From contig JBBPSI010000025.1 of NCBI GenBank assembly GCA_038093515.1, positions 1 to 64,000 of the forward strand: a stretch of DNA of 64,000 bases, written 5' to 3'. A model generated the notes under the pieces. The model did not search any database. It saw nothing but the letters and a program-made list of their open reading frames with translations, and was not told where the DNA came from. A program made the translations under genes and the position numbers. Within the stretch, counting starts at the first letter, position 1, and every line of letters begins with the position of its first letter. Source of the stretch: Butyriboletus loyo. Its lineage: Eukaryota > Basidiomycota > Agaricomycetes > Boletales > Boletaceae. Below are positions 52,250 through 61,245 of the stretch, piece by piece.

Positions 52250-53505
52250 AATGGCCATCCCACCTACAGAAAACAATGCTCCCCTTCCCAACCAACCTTC
52301 AGTCCACTTGACTCACCTCCCTGGCTCCTTCTGCCATGTTCTGTATGCCACAGTCCTCAAAAGCCCAGTTGCCATCTATGCTCTAGAGCAGTATATGGAC
52401 TTCACTGGGGATTATGTTCTCCAAACCCTTGCCTCTTTATACCACTTCTATGCCCTCACACAAACTGTCCACACCCACCTGTGCCCAGATAATCAACCCC
52501 CAGTTTATGTCACTACTCTGGAGACTTTCCTGATGGAGGCATGGAGCTATCCATAGTGAGGGGTTTGGATATGTATTTAGTGGACCAACTCCTCCCAAAT
52601 ATTCTTGCCCCTATTCTTCGCCCCATTCTTGTCACCCTCACCCCCAGGGAGAGGCAGTTTTATTTTCAGTCTGCAGATCACATTGGCTTCCTTCACCCAA
52701 TGGCATGTGGCCCAGACCCCCCTCCTTGCCCTGCCACAGCAGTCACTCCTCTGCCAATCCCTGTTCCTGCACCTTCCGTGTGCTGTAGATCTGTCCTCCC
52801 ATGAAATGACCAGAAAGTTGCTCAAGTCCTTTCAGACCAACATTGATGAGCCCCAGGTCATTTGTTGACACTCCCCCTTACCATCTAGCACTATGCATAG
52901 CCAGCCTCGCCAACTGCTTCTCCAGGCTGGAGCAATACCTGGGACTGTTACCCTTACCATGGCCAGAAGAGAGATTGCAAACAGGGCTGCTAGGTCAATC
53001 ACCCCCCAACCCTCCACTAGATGTGGAACCCCTACAATCCAGCTCTGTCCCCATGTCAACACCCCTTCCATCTCCTCCAATCCCCTGCCAGCATATCTCA
53101 CCTCCCATGGTACCCACTCTGCCCCAATTGTCTTCAATAACCAATCTCCTGAGCCCAGCCCTGGGCCTTCTTGCCCTCACCTTGTCTGTCCCCAACTGTG
53201 CTTTGAATGCGACACCATCAGGCACTTCTGCTGTGACTGCCCTGCTTACATGTGCCCCTTCTGTTGAAGGGTTGCCCCAGGACACATTTAGGAATTTTGC
53301 CCCAAACACACCTGCAGGCTCTGCAGTGATGTCAGCCACATTGCCACCAATTGCTCTGCAGTGATGTCAGCCACATTGCCACCAATTGCTCTTTTCGGGA
53401 TGATCCATGGGTGGATCTCAATCACAATGACACTTACAACTATGATGTCAACAAGGGAGCCTCCCTGTGAGGGGTCTTTCAAGGTAGTGGAGCTGGAGTC
53501 TCCAC
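52250..53505 (+). pseudogene. Gy2 post-pol ORF: helical domain plus cysteine-rich zinc knuckles
   Basis: A separate coding unit between the chromodomain and the 3' LTR. It starts MAIPPTENNAPLPNQPS (52251) and is open for 101 codons with a helix-rich segment (YALEQYMDFTGDYVLQTLA, then SLYHFYALTQTVHTHLCPD), stopping near 52556. Shifted frames continue: a Pro/Ser-rich linker (53030-53180), then a cysteine cluster: CFECDTIRHFCCDC (a CCHC-like knuckle, 53202), CPFC, APGH, FCPKHTCRLCSD and HIATNC (53220-53350). A 35-bp tandem duplication lies at its end. The layout resembles a second Gag-like or nucleocapsid-like protein. I know of no assigned function; two or more frameshifts make this copy dead. 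Confidence 0.6.
53318..53387 (+). repeat. Perfect 35-bp tandem duplication
   Basis: The unit GCTCTGCAGTGATGTCAGCC... (53318-53352) is repeated exactly at 53353-53387. Since 35 is not a multiple of 3 it shifts the frame after the cysteine cluster. Confidence 0.95.
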
Positions 53506-53521
53506 AGTAGGAAGGGGGTAA

Positions 53522-53972
53522 TGTTACAGTCAGCCCCTATTTTTCTCTTCTCTTCAGACTACTGTGAGTCCAATGGCTATGCTTCCATGCCAAAGTATTA
53601 CTTGCCACTACTGACTACATTTCGCTTAGTCATTGTGTTCTTCTTTTGGACACTGTCTCTTTCTTACTCCAGAAACTTCTAGAGTATTATTTCCACTTTT
53701 TCCCTTTTGATTTGTCTTGACTCATACAGACTCTTGACATCTCATGGGACCTGATCAGGCCTTGGTCTGTGCCCAGATCCCTCAAGTATAGATACCAGCA
53801 CCCTGTATTGTAAAAACCCATCTAGTTCTATGCAATATACTTGCTAGCAACTCCATCACTCCAGACTCTAAAGTGTGTGCACTTGGACATAGTCTGAGAT
53901 TTCTTTCAAAGAGTCTAGTAGCTACTCTAGAGTGCTACCTGAAGTCTAGCTGTGAGTGCCACAGGTGTAACA
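53522..53972 (+). repeat. Gy2 3' LTR (LTR-B family)
   Basis: 451 bp, TGTTACAG...GTGTAACA, immediately after the purine tract AGGAAGGGGGTAA (53509-53521). The flanks GGTAA and ATGAT do not match, as expected for a 3' LTR and not a solo one. GGTCTGTGC at 53764-53772 lies before the TATA-like AGTATAGATA. This ties LTR-B to Gy2. Confidence 0.88.
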
Positions 53973-54769
53973 ATGATTGAAACAAGAAATTCCCCAGTGA
54001 CAGCAGGGACATCCCTCCCTCCATGAATGTGTGGGGAGTTGAAACTCCTTTCTACTATTCAGATCTCAGAGTGTGATGTCATGTGCTCTGTCCAGAAAAT
54101 CATTAGTAGTCATGCTCATTAGACAATGAAAGGGTCAACCAAGTAATAGGTTGAAGTTGGCCTTTGCAATGACCTGGACCTGAAGGGAGATTTTCCCAGG
54201 TCCAAAGGTCAGTGGAAGAATACCCAGAGTTAGATCTGTGTTGATGTTGGTGGAGGACATTAACATTAGATGATGAGTGTGAACTGGAAGTCCTAGTATC
54301 TCCCAGATCCACTTGGGCATGGCAATGATCTTGGATCCAGAATCCAAGACACAAGTGAGGACTTCCTCCAATCCTACAACCTTGGCTTTGAGATATTGCA
54401 ATGGAAGAGTGTGATGAGTGACTATGAGACTGTTTTTGCTTTGGAGGATATGGTCTCCATACTCCTGTTCTACCATACCAGGATCACAACCAGATAGTTC
54501 ATTCACCTGCATGGTATTAATACATGGAAGAGGATACCAGAGGGCTAGATATGTACTTGGTGGTGGTGAGATCACAGAACTGTTTATGGAATTCTGGAGT
54601 GACAGCAAAGAGCTCCTTGACTGGAACTGGAATTGATGACTCAAGTACCTTTCAAGGATCTGCTTGGGAGCAGTGTCATCCTCAAGAGGAAAGGAATATT
54701 GGTATTGGTTGTTTGGTGGATAGGATGGGGCAAAACCAGGGGTTGGTGTGGATCATCCAACAGGGGTAG
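53973..54769 (-). pseudogene. Gy3 aspartic protease region
   Basis: Minus strand: the retropepsin motif CVLDSGSKIIAMPKWIWEIL (DSG in place of DTG) at about 54350, LMSSTNINTDLTLGILPLTF, ISLQVQVIAKANFNLLLG, then after a stop PFHCLMSM and a DPNSGKEF-like tail. Upstream it begins near 54644 with Ser-rich linker. It is the same Gy3 type as the pol at 19.4-22.5 kb. It is split from its Gag by the solo LTR-A at 54770. Confidence 0.75.
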
Positions 54770-55585
54770 TGTTACAGTTTTACCCCTAAGCGTACCCCGC
54801 CACTCGTTTTCCCATGCTCACACATCCCCACCACCCCCCACCACCTTGCAATGCCACCCATTGCCCACTCCCCAGTCACTAGTGGACATCATCCACTTCC
54901 CTGGTCTTTCCTAGATGTCTCAGTACTGCGATACTGAGACAGCCCCTATGTCGTCGCCCCGTCGGGCCAGACCTACAGCTGAGCTGTCACGTCCCTCTTT
55001 TCTTGACCAATGACATTTGTTACATCATGTGACTAGCATGTGACTAGATTATAACGCGTCCTGACTAGCACACTGAGACCTGTATTCAAGGTCTCCGCTA
55101 CTCACATCCCCTTTGCCCTGTGGGCCCCACCTTGTGGACATCATCACTTTGCCTTCTGCTCTTCCCATTCGTTGACAATGTCGCCATCTTGCTCGGAGCT
55201 TCGCTCCCTCGTTACGGCACTTTGCCACTTCTTCATTTGCTGTTATGACTCGAGTCGACTCATAACCCCTTGCCCTCGCTGCCATGCACAGCTTGGTCTG
55301 TGCACAATATCTATTAGTATATATATGCGTACTTAGAGTAGTACGAGTTCTCTAGCTAATTCTATGCATCTACCAAGTGCCTAGCAATCTAGCATTATAC
55401 CCTTCCTGCCGATAAAGCCGATAAGAGTCTGCTCAATCTCGTCTGGTCGCCACCACATGACATCTCGCCAACACTTGCTCTGCAGAAGCCCGATAGCGTC
55501 GTCTACGCAAGTCGGCATCTTCCTGATTAGGCTCGAGCCCCTATTCAAGTGCTCGCTGCTAGTTGTTTCGCACATCAGCATAACA
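54770..55585 (+). repeat. Solo LTR-A, TSD GGTAG
   Basis: 816 bp, TGTTACAG...GCATAACA, with GGTAG at 54765-54769 and 55586-55590. GGTCTGTGC lies at 55295-55303, before a TATATATA box. It is partly CpG-rich. Confidence 0.96.
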
Positions 55586-55590
55586 GGTAG

Positions 55591-56773
55591 TATATAGCCT
55601 TGGGGGCATGTCCCTGCCAGTTGGTGCTGTGACTGGAACATTATCACCTGTGTATCCAGAAGTATCACAGGATTTCTCAATGACATGCAAGGTAGGCAGT
55701 GGTGTTTCTGGCCTGCATGATTGTTGGATACCTGGGGACTCTATTTCCTCAGAAACAGAAGCAGCATGGGTTTCCTACCTCAGGGATGCCTAGGTGGAAC
55801 CACTACTCCATCAAAGTGAACTTGCTTGGAATGATTCCCCTCTTTCAAGGTTCTCTCTGCCTGGAAGCTCACCCATGCTTGAACTAGAAAGGGTTGAAAT
55901 TCTGGGTCAGTCATGCTAGGAGAGGTAGACACTTCATCACTGCCCAAATAAAAAGTGGATTTCTGCTCAAAGGCTACTGGCTCAAAACCCAGTACAACAT
56001 CTGTATCTGGATATGTCAAGGAGACAATTCCAGAGGTCATATGTGGAGGCACATCCTGGATCCTGGAGGAACTTGCCACTAGTGCTGCACTCAAGCCAGA
56101 AGCATGCTCTGCCTCTAGTCTCTCGATGCAATCCTTTATGCATTGGGTTCCAGGTATGCATGGAATGTGCAAATTATCAAGCATCCATCTGCTCCATGAA
56201 TGATATGTCCTGCCTGAATGTACTCCTCTACACTTGGGCAATTCCATGTGAAGTGCCCAATAATTGTGCAAAAGGCAGGACTTCTGCTGCACTGTCAGAG
56301 CATATTCCAGTTTAGGAGCTTGAGGGACCAGAGGTTGGTGTCATATACTGGTCAGTATCAGGTTTTGACTTTGGTGTGTCAACAAACTGTGAGTGGTAGT
56401 ATTAGATGGTGTGGCGGCTGTAGACAGAATTGTGGATGATCAAAGTGCTGGTCCTGTCAGAAGAAACTTAGCTGCACCAATAGTATCAGCAATAGGATAT
56501 AGATTGTCAGGATGGAGGTCTGACCAGACTATATATAGCCAGTGTCAGATTCTTTCCTCCACATCCTGCAGAAATATGGAGAGAAAAAGAGAATCATGCT
56601 CAATCTCTGAAAGCTTCTTAGTAGCAATCAGGAGGGAGGTGATCTTTATGAACTTCCATTGGTACTCTCCAAGATCCTCTTGGCTGTGCATATATAGCAT
56701 GAGTCTTAGAATCCTGAACTAGATATTGAAGATCAGCTCAACAATACCAATCATCCCCTTCACATCTGAGGTA
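55591..56773 (-). pseudogene. gag: Gy3 Gag with zinc knuckle and linker
   Basis: Minus strand: capsid-like helices (DLGEYQWKFIKITSLLIATK, KKLSEIEHDSLFLSIFLQDV, then HWLYIVWSDLHPDNLYPIAD, 56690-56490). A remnant zinc knuckle follows (CTIIGHFTWNCPSVEEYIQA in one frame, about 56265), then the linker in another frame (CIERLEAEHASGLSAALVAS, 56120) and an acidic Ser-rich tail. The order and the PSVEEYIQAGHI stretch are typical of Agaricomycete Gy3-type Gag. Several stops and frameshifts are present. It is cut at its N-terminus by Tc-C. Confidence 0.7.
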
Positions 56774-56775
56774 TA

Positions 56776-58365
56776 CAGTGGCTCAAAAAACTGTCCGCAT
56801 GTTTGCATGTTTTACATTACATATCACTCAATGAAGTAACCCCTGATCCTAACCCTAGGTGGTGGGTGTATGAAATGAGGTACCCACTCTTGGCCTTCTA
56901 TTGGCCCAGGAATCAGGTAATATGGATAAGGTTTGATGGAATGTCAGCTATTTTAAAATGACAGGTCATGCGGACAGTTGTTTGACTTTACAAAAATCCA
57001 ACTATCTAGTATTTGGTATGAGCTCCCTTGGCCTTGATAACTGCTTCAACTCTTCTAGGCATGCTTTCTATCCATTTGTGACACTGTTCCACAGAAATAT
57101 TCCCCCACTCTACCACCACCCTTTCCCATAATTGATGAACTCCTGTAGGAGCACTATTATAAGCTGAGAGACATCTTTTGAGGTGATTCCAAGTGTGTTC
57201 AATGGGGTTGAGGTCTGGAGATTGTGCAGGCCAATCCAGAAGCTTGATTCCTTGCTCCTCAAACCAATTCTGGGCTCTTTTGGAGGTATGTTTGGGATCA
57301 TTATTCTGCTGAAAAATGATATCATGTTGAGAAATTCCAGATTTCTCCATGTGTTATAGCAATTCTTCCTCTAGAATTTACACATACTGTTCACCATCCA
57401 TCCTCCCCTCAACCTCACTTAAAGCCCCCACTCCATTGAACCCTATACCATTAGGAAATTTGCTCCAAACTTGACTGTACCTTTAACCTCTCTGGCAGTT
57501 AGGCTCTCTCTCTTCTTTTTCCACACATACACTCCTGTCCATCTGACCCAATTCTATTTATTTTGGTCTCATCCAACCAAATAATCCTCTTCCAGTCCTT
57601 ATTGATACTTGAGAGCAAAGGCAAATCATCTTTTTCTAGGGCTAATTGGAAGAAGACATTTCTTCTTCTTTATCACAGCCTTTAAATGCACCCTCCTTGA
57701 GGTCTTTTCTCACTGTATGTGAGGGGATTGGAGGTTCAATGATGGAATTGATGAAATTTGTAGCCTGGACTGCATTTTTGGCCTTGCCAGTAATGATTTG
57801 CTGGACAATAGCACATTTGTTGGTAGGAGTAAGCTTAGAAGGACAGCCAGCATGAAGCTTCTCCTTGTCAGGTTGGATCTCTTGGAGTACCCTAGCCACA
57901 GTAGACTTCCCTAGGCCAGTCTGGGAGGCAATCTTCCTAGTTGAAAGGCCAAGAGAGGAGAGAGAGATAATATTTTGTCTTAGAGAGGTGGAAATGGATT
58001 TCATGGTGATGGTGAGAAAATAAACATAGGAGGATGGGGTTTATATATGTTGGCTGACACTCAGTTACATAAAGGTGACATAATAGGACCCTTTATGGAT
58101 GTATGTAATGATATTACAGCATCTAGGGTCTAATATATGTGATCAAAACTTAAAGTCAAAAAACTGTCTGCATGACCTGTCATTTTAGAATAGCTGACAT
58201 TCCATCAAACCTTATCCATATTACCTGATTCCTGGGCCAATAGAAGGCCAAGGGTAGGTACCATATTTCATACACCCACCACCTAGGGTTAGGATCAGGG
58301 GTTATTGCATTGAGTGATATTTAATGTAAAATATGCAAACATGTGGACAGTTTTTTGAGCCACTG
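56776..58365 (-). mobile_element. Tc-C copy d, both ends intact
   Basis: 1590 bp, TA at 56774-56775 and 58366-58367, ending CAGTGGCTCAAAAAAC / GTTTTTTGAGCCACTG. The terminal repeats are about 210 bp, each bracketed by inverted copies of CAAAAAACTGTC. The left flank is Gy3 Gag and the right flank is a Gy1 LTR, so the two sides do not form one pre-insertion sequence. Confidence 0.94.
57006..58004 (-). pseudogene. Tc-C copy d transposase, broken
   Basis: ATG at 58004 (MKSISTSLRQ). The N-terminal 120 codons carry the helix-turn-helix (STRKIASQTGLGKSTVARVL) and end at the MSSSN stop (57642), identical in copy a. The middle (57641-57351) is in mixed frames, with LDETKINRIG near 57575 (the Ser of WSDE changed to Leu). 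The C-terminal 114 codons (57350-57006) are open: FQQNNDPKHTSKRAQNWFEE (Asp changed to Asn in the QQDND motif), SPDLNPIEHTWNHLKR, ending HTKY. It is inactive. Confidence 0.9.
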
Positions 58366-58367
58366 TA

Positions 58368-58601
58368 CATGTATAGTAATTAGTCTCACGCACTGCTTGG
58401 TCTGTGTGCGTTCCCTTGTAATATAAAAGGGCTGGTGGTTTGGGCTAGGATTCCCTAGCTTTAACCACTTGTCTTATTCGCTGGCAACAGTTGAGAGATT
58501 AAGGTCTTGAGCTATCCTCATTCATACCTTGCCAGTTCCTGTGTAGAACTGCAACAGTAGTGGAATCCTGTGTGACTTGATAACATCATTGTCTCATAAC
58601 A
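58368..58601 (+). repeat. Gy1-R 5' LTR, 5'-truncated by Tc-C
   Basis: The last 234 bp of an LTR-G1, from CATGTATAGTAATTAG to CATAACA. GGTCTGTGT (58399-58407) lies before ATATAAAAG (58421-58429). The missing front half is not on the far side of Tc-C. Confidence 0.82.
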
Positions 58602-59743
58602 CTTGGTTAAAGCTATTGATACACACCTGGTTCCCAGGGCAGGGATAGTTTCATTTCCTTGCACATACCGGTATGCTACCACTTGAAGGGGCAGCTTTTC
58701 CACTTAGGAAACCATACCCGGTATCCAGGGTTAAGGATTGTCACTGGGCATTCACCAGTTTTCATATTTGTTTCACCCCCATGCCTTTAGGGGAGCTCCT
58801 TGGAAGAGCAGAATTTGCGTCTCATCATAGTGTTATAATCATAACATTTATTCGTACACTTTCATTTTTTGGACTTAGTCGTTTCAACTTTCAAAGGTCA
58901 CGTGACATAGCGCACGTGATCGTGGGAACTTACATGTGATCTCCTGCTGACTAAGCATATGATGTCATGGCCTAGACCAGGCCTAGACTCTATGACGTCA
59001 CAACACATGTATTTAATCTCTGTTTACTTCTCTTCTTTTTGATCCCCGCACCTCGTGTGGTTAATCACCGTTGCGCTTCTCTTCTTTAGTCTAGCCATGT
59101 ATAGTAGTTCATCACACGCACAGCATGGTCTGTGCGCATCTCTGTATAATATATAAAGGCTCGTGGTTAGACTAGGATTCCCTAGTTTTAACCACTTGTC
59201 TATTCGCTGGCAACAGTTGAGGATTAAGTTGAAGCTCCAGCCTTATCACCTGCCTGTGCTTTGTGTAGCGCAGCAACTGTTGTATAGGACCGCTTGTGGC
59301 AAAGGTATTCATGCTAGCATTCGACTGCACGTTGCTTGCGCAACACATAGCACTTGTACCCTTCATTCTCAGACGCTCCCTTTGGAGTTGTTAGTCCATG
59401 TTGGGGTCAAGCCTGATTTGCGAAGTGTGACTTATGGACCCCCAAATCCCTTTGGCTGAGCAGTTCTCATTGTAGTCCCTGTGGTAACACAGGAGGTAGA
59501 AGAAAAAACCCTTATCAAAATTTGCCAATTAGTTGTAGTAAAATCTTTACCTGTTTCAGTTCATTACCAGACCAAACTTCATCAGAGATATTACCTCTGT
59601 TCGAAAAAATATTTCTTTTGTCCTACTTGCTGTAGGGTTCCCCAGAGTTCCTTTGGAAGATAGGGGACAGTAAGGAAACCTATAACTTGTAGTTTTCTTT
59701 TTGCTGAAGAAAACCAGTTTTTGCCGAAGAAAATAAATTGCTG
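58602..59743 (+). other. Gy1-R leader with a nested solo LTR
   Basis: Begins CTTGGTTAAAGCTATTGATA, the same as inside the LTR at 30688. It matches the Gy1-L leader up to the membrane ORF. A solo LTR-G1 is inserted at 58831; joining CATAG to CACTTGTACCC restores the leader. Confidence 0.82.
58831..59345 (+). repeat. Solo LTR-G1, young, TSD CATAG
   Basis: 515 bp, TGTTATAATC...GCGCAACA, flanked by CATAG at 58826-58830 and 59346-59350. It is CpG-rich. GCACAG (59119-59124) and GGTCTGTGC (59127-59135) form the promoter palindrome, with ATATAAAG at 59151-59158. Confidence 0.95.
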
Positions 59744-59986
59744 ATGAACTACTTGGGACTTATCATTTTCCTATCAATTGCCACCTACATCCTTCTTATC
59801 ACAATCCTCGTTTTTGGTCTCAAAATCTTCACTGCCATTATCAGAAAACAAACTCAACCTTATACCATCACCCTCTCATTTAACAAATACAAATTCACTA
59901 CTAAGCTCTCCTTTCCCACCGTTCAACACCCCCAAGGAGACGGTGAACTTTCCGACCATGAGTGGGACCAGCCGACTTGGAATTAG
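59744..59986 (+). CDS. Gy1-R leader ORF: 80-aa single-pass membrane protein, unknown function
   Basis: ATG at 59744 (MNYLG; a TTG two codons upstream is ignored because the copy at 36480 starts at the same Met). 80 codons to TAG at 59986, 55 bp before the gag ATG. Residues 4-28 are strongly hydrophobic (GLIIFLSIATYILLITILVF); then come IIRKQT, a beta-rich stretch (YTITLSFNKYKFTTKLSFP) and an acidic, Trp-containing tail. It is intact while the following gag has two stops. About 80 percent of residues are the same as in the copy at 36238, with the same length. No known family comes to mind. Confidence 0.62.
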   Translation: MNYLGLIIFLSIATYILLITILVFGLKIFTAIIRKQTQPYTITLSFNKYKFTTKLSFPTVQHPQGDGELSDHEWDQPTWN

Positions 59987-60040
59987 ATCAATCTGGGTTC
60001 AGAAACTTCTGATGATTTCCCTGTCGATCAGGAAAAAAGG

Positions 60041-61225
60041 ATGTCAGACCCCAGCCCCTTCACTTCTTATTCATATGACAATCAAACCTTGTGCGACCTC
60101 TTCGTGCAATGGCTTAACAAGGAAAAAGAGGATAATGTTTCAAAGAAGGTTGCCAACCCAGGAGAATGGGACGGTGATCGTGAGAAGTTCCATCATTGGT
60201 GGACTTCACTTAAAGTTTGGGTTTCAGTAAACACATGGAAGACAGACAAACTCCGCATGGTTGCCATACTCAGCTGAATCAAGGGGAAGGGAAAAGACTT
60301 CTCACAATTGGTCCTGGAGGATTATGTCACCTCTGAGGAAAAATACCTTGACCCCACAAACATGAGTAAAGGAAAGTGAGGAGATGAGGCATGGCCCAAA
60401 TGGGAGTACCTCCAGGCCATGATCTGCAGCCACTTCCAAATTGACGTCCTGGCCCATCAGGCATTGATCAAATTGTCAGCTCTTTCCCAAGGACAACAAC
60501 CGATCGACACCTTCCTCGAACGGTTCAAGGTACTATACCGCCAATCAGAGTGTGAGCTGAAGCATGCTATCAAGCTCCTCAAACGTGCGGTCAAGTACGA
60601 AATTTACAAACAGGTGTTCCTATCTGTTTCAGAGGATGTCATGGAGGACTTTAATCTCCTTATCGAAGAGTTCCGTAAAACGGGAAGGTCCTTCAAACAA
60701 ATGTATGCAGAAAGGGGTACAGGGCAAGCCCGACAATGGCGGCCTTTTACTCAGCAGCCGCAATGGGGTTATCCGGCCCCTAAAGGACCTCCTCCCGGCT
60801 ACACCGCAGTCGGAACTCAACCAGGGCATGGTGCCCCAATGGATCTCAGCGCCCAGCAATCAGGTCCCGAAACTAGGACTTGTTTTGGCTGTGGCAACGT
60901 CGGGCACATCCGCCCCAATTGTCCTCAGAACCCCAACCGTCGGGACAAGGCTGGCTCCAATTCTCACCCTAAAGTATGGCAGCAGTGGATTCAGCAAGCC
61001 GACGGGACCTACGTACAAGGTTGGGTTCCAGTCAACTCCACGGAGGTAACCCCTCCAAATACTTCATATCAGTCAAGGCCTTTACTGGCACCACCTGTGG
61101 TTGGAGCACCGCAACAAGGAGAAACCTCCCAGCATGCCGCGTATATGGGAGAAGACGCTAGGGCTTATTGGGCAGACTTGTTCACCTGTGAGGCAAAGGA
61201 AAAGGCCGCAAGGTCTTTAAAATAA
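60041..61225 (+). pseudogene. gag: Gy1-R gag with two nonsense mutations
   Basis: ATG at 60041 (MSDPSPFTSY), same frame to SLK-TAA at 61225, 394 codons, close to the 401 of Gy1-L. TGA at 60275 replaces the Arg of SRIKGKG, consistent with CGA to TGA. A second TGA at 60377 lies in the KGK...GDEAWP stretch. The capsid region FQIDVLAHQALIKL (60430) and zinc knuckle CFGCGNVGHIRPNC (60881) are intact. The stop is TAA, so the ATGA overlap with pol seen in Gy1-L is ATAA here. Confidence 0.92.
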
Positions 61226-61245
61226 AGAAGTCGCTTAGTGCAGGG

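Noticed and set aside
52577..53137. Minus-strand ORFs rich in Gly/Trp opposite the Gy2 post-pol ORF
   Set aside because: They are antisense shadows of the Pro/Ser-rich coding strand and show no family motif.
53517..53977. Solo LTR status for the LTR-B at 53522
   Set aside because: The flanks GGTAA and ATGAT do not match and a polypurine tract sits directly upstream, so it is the 3' LTR of Gy2.
58602..58640. A named tRNA primer-binding site in the Gy1 leader
   Set aside because: The sequence just inside the LTR (CTTGGTTAAAGC) is shared by two copies, but the third (Gy1-L) differs and I could not match it to a specific tRNA 3' end with confidence.
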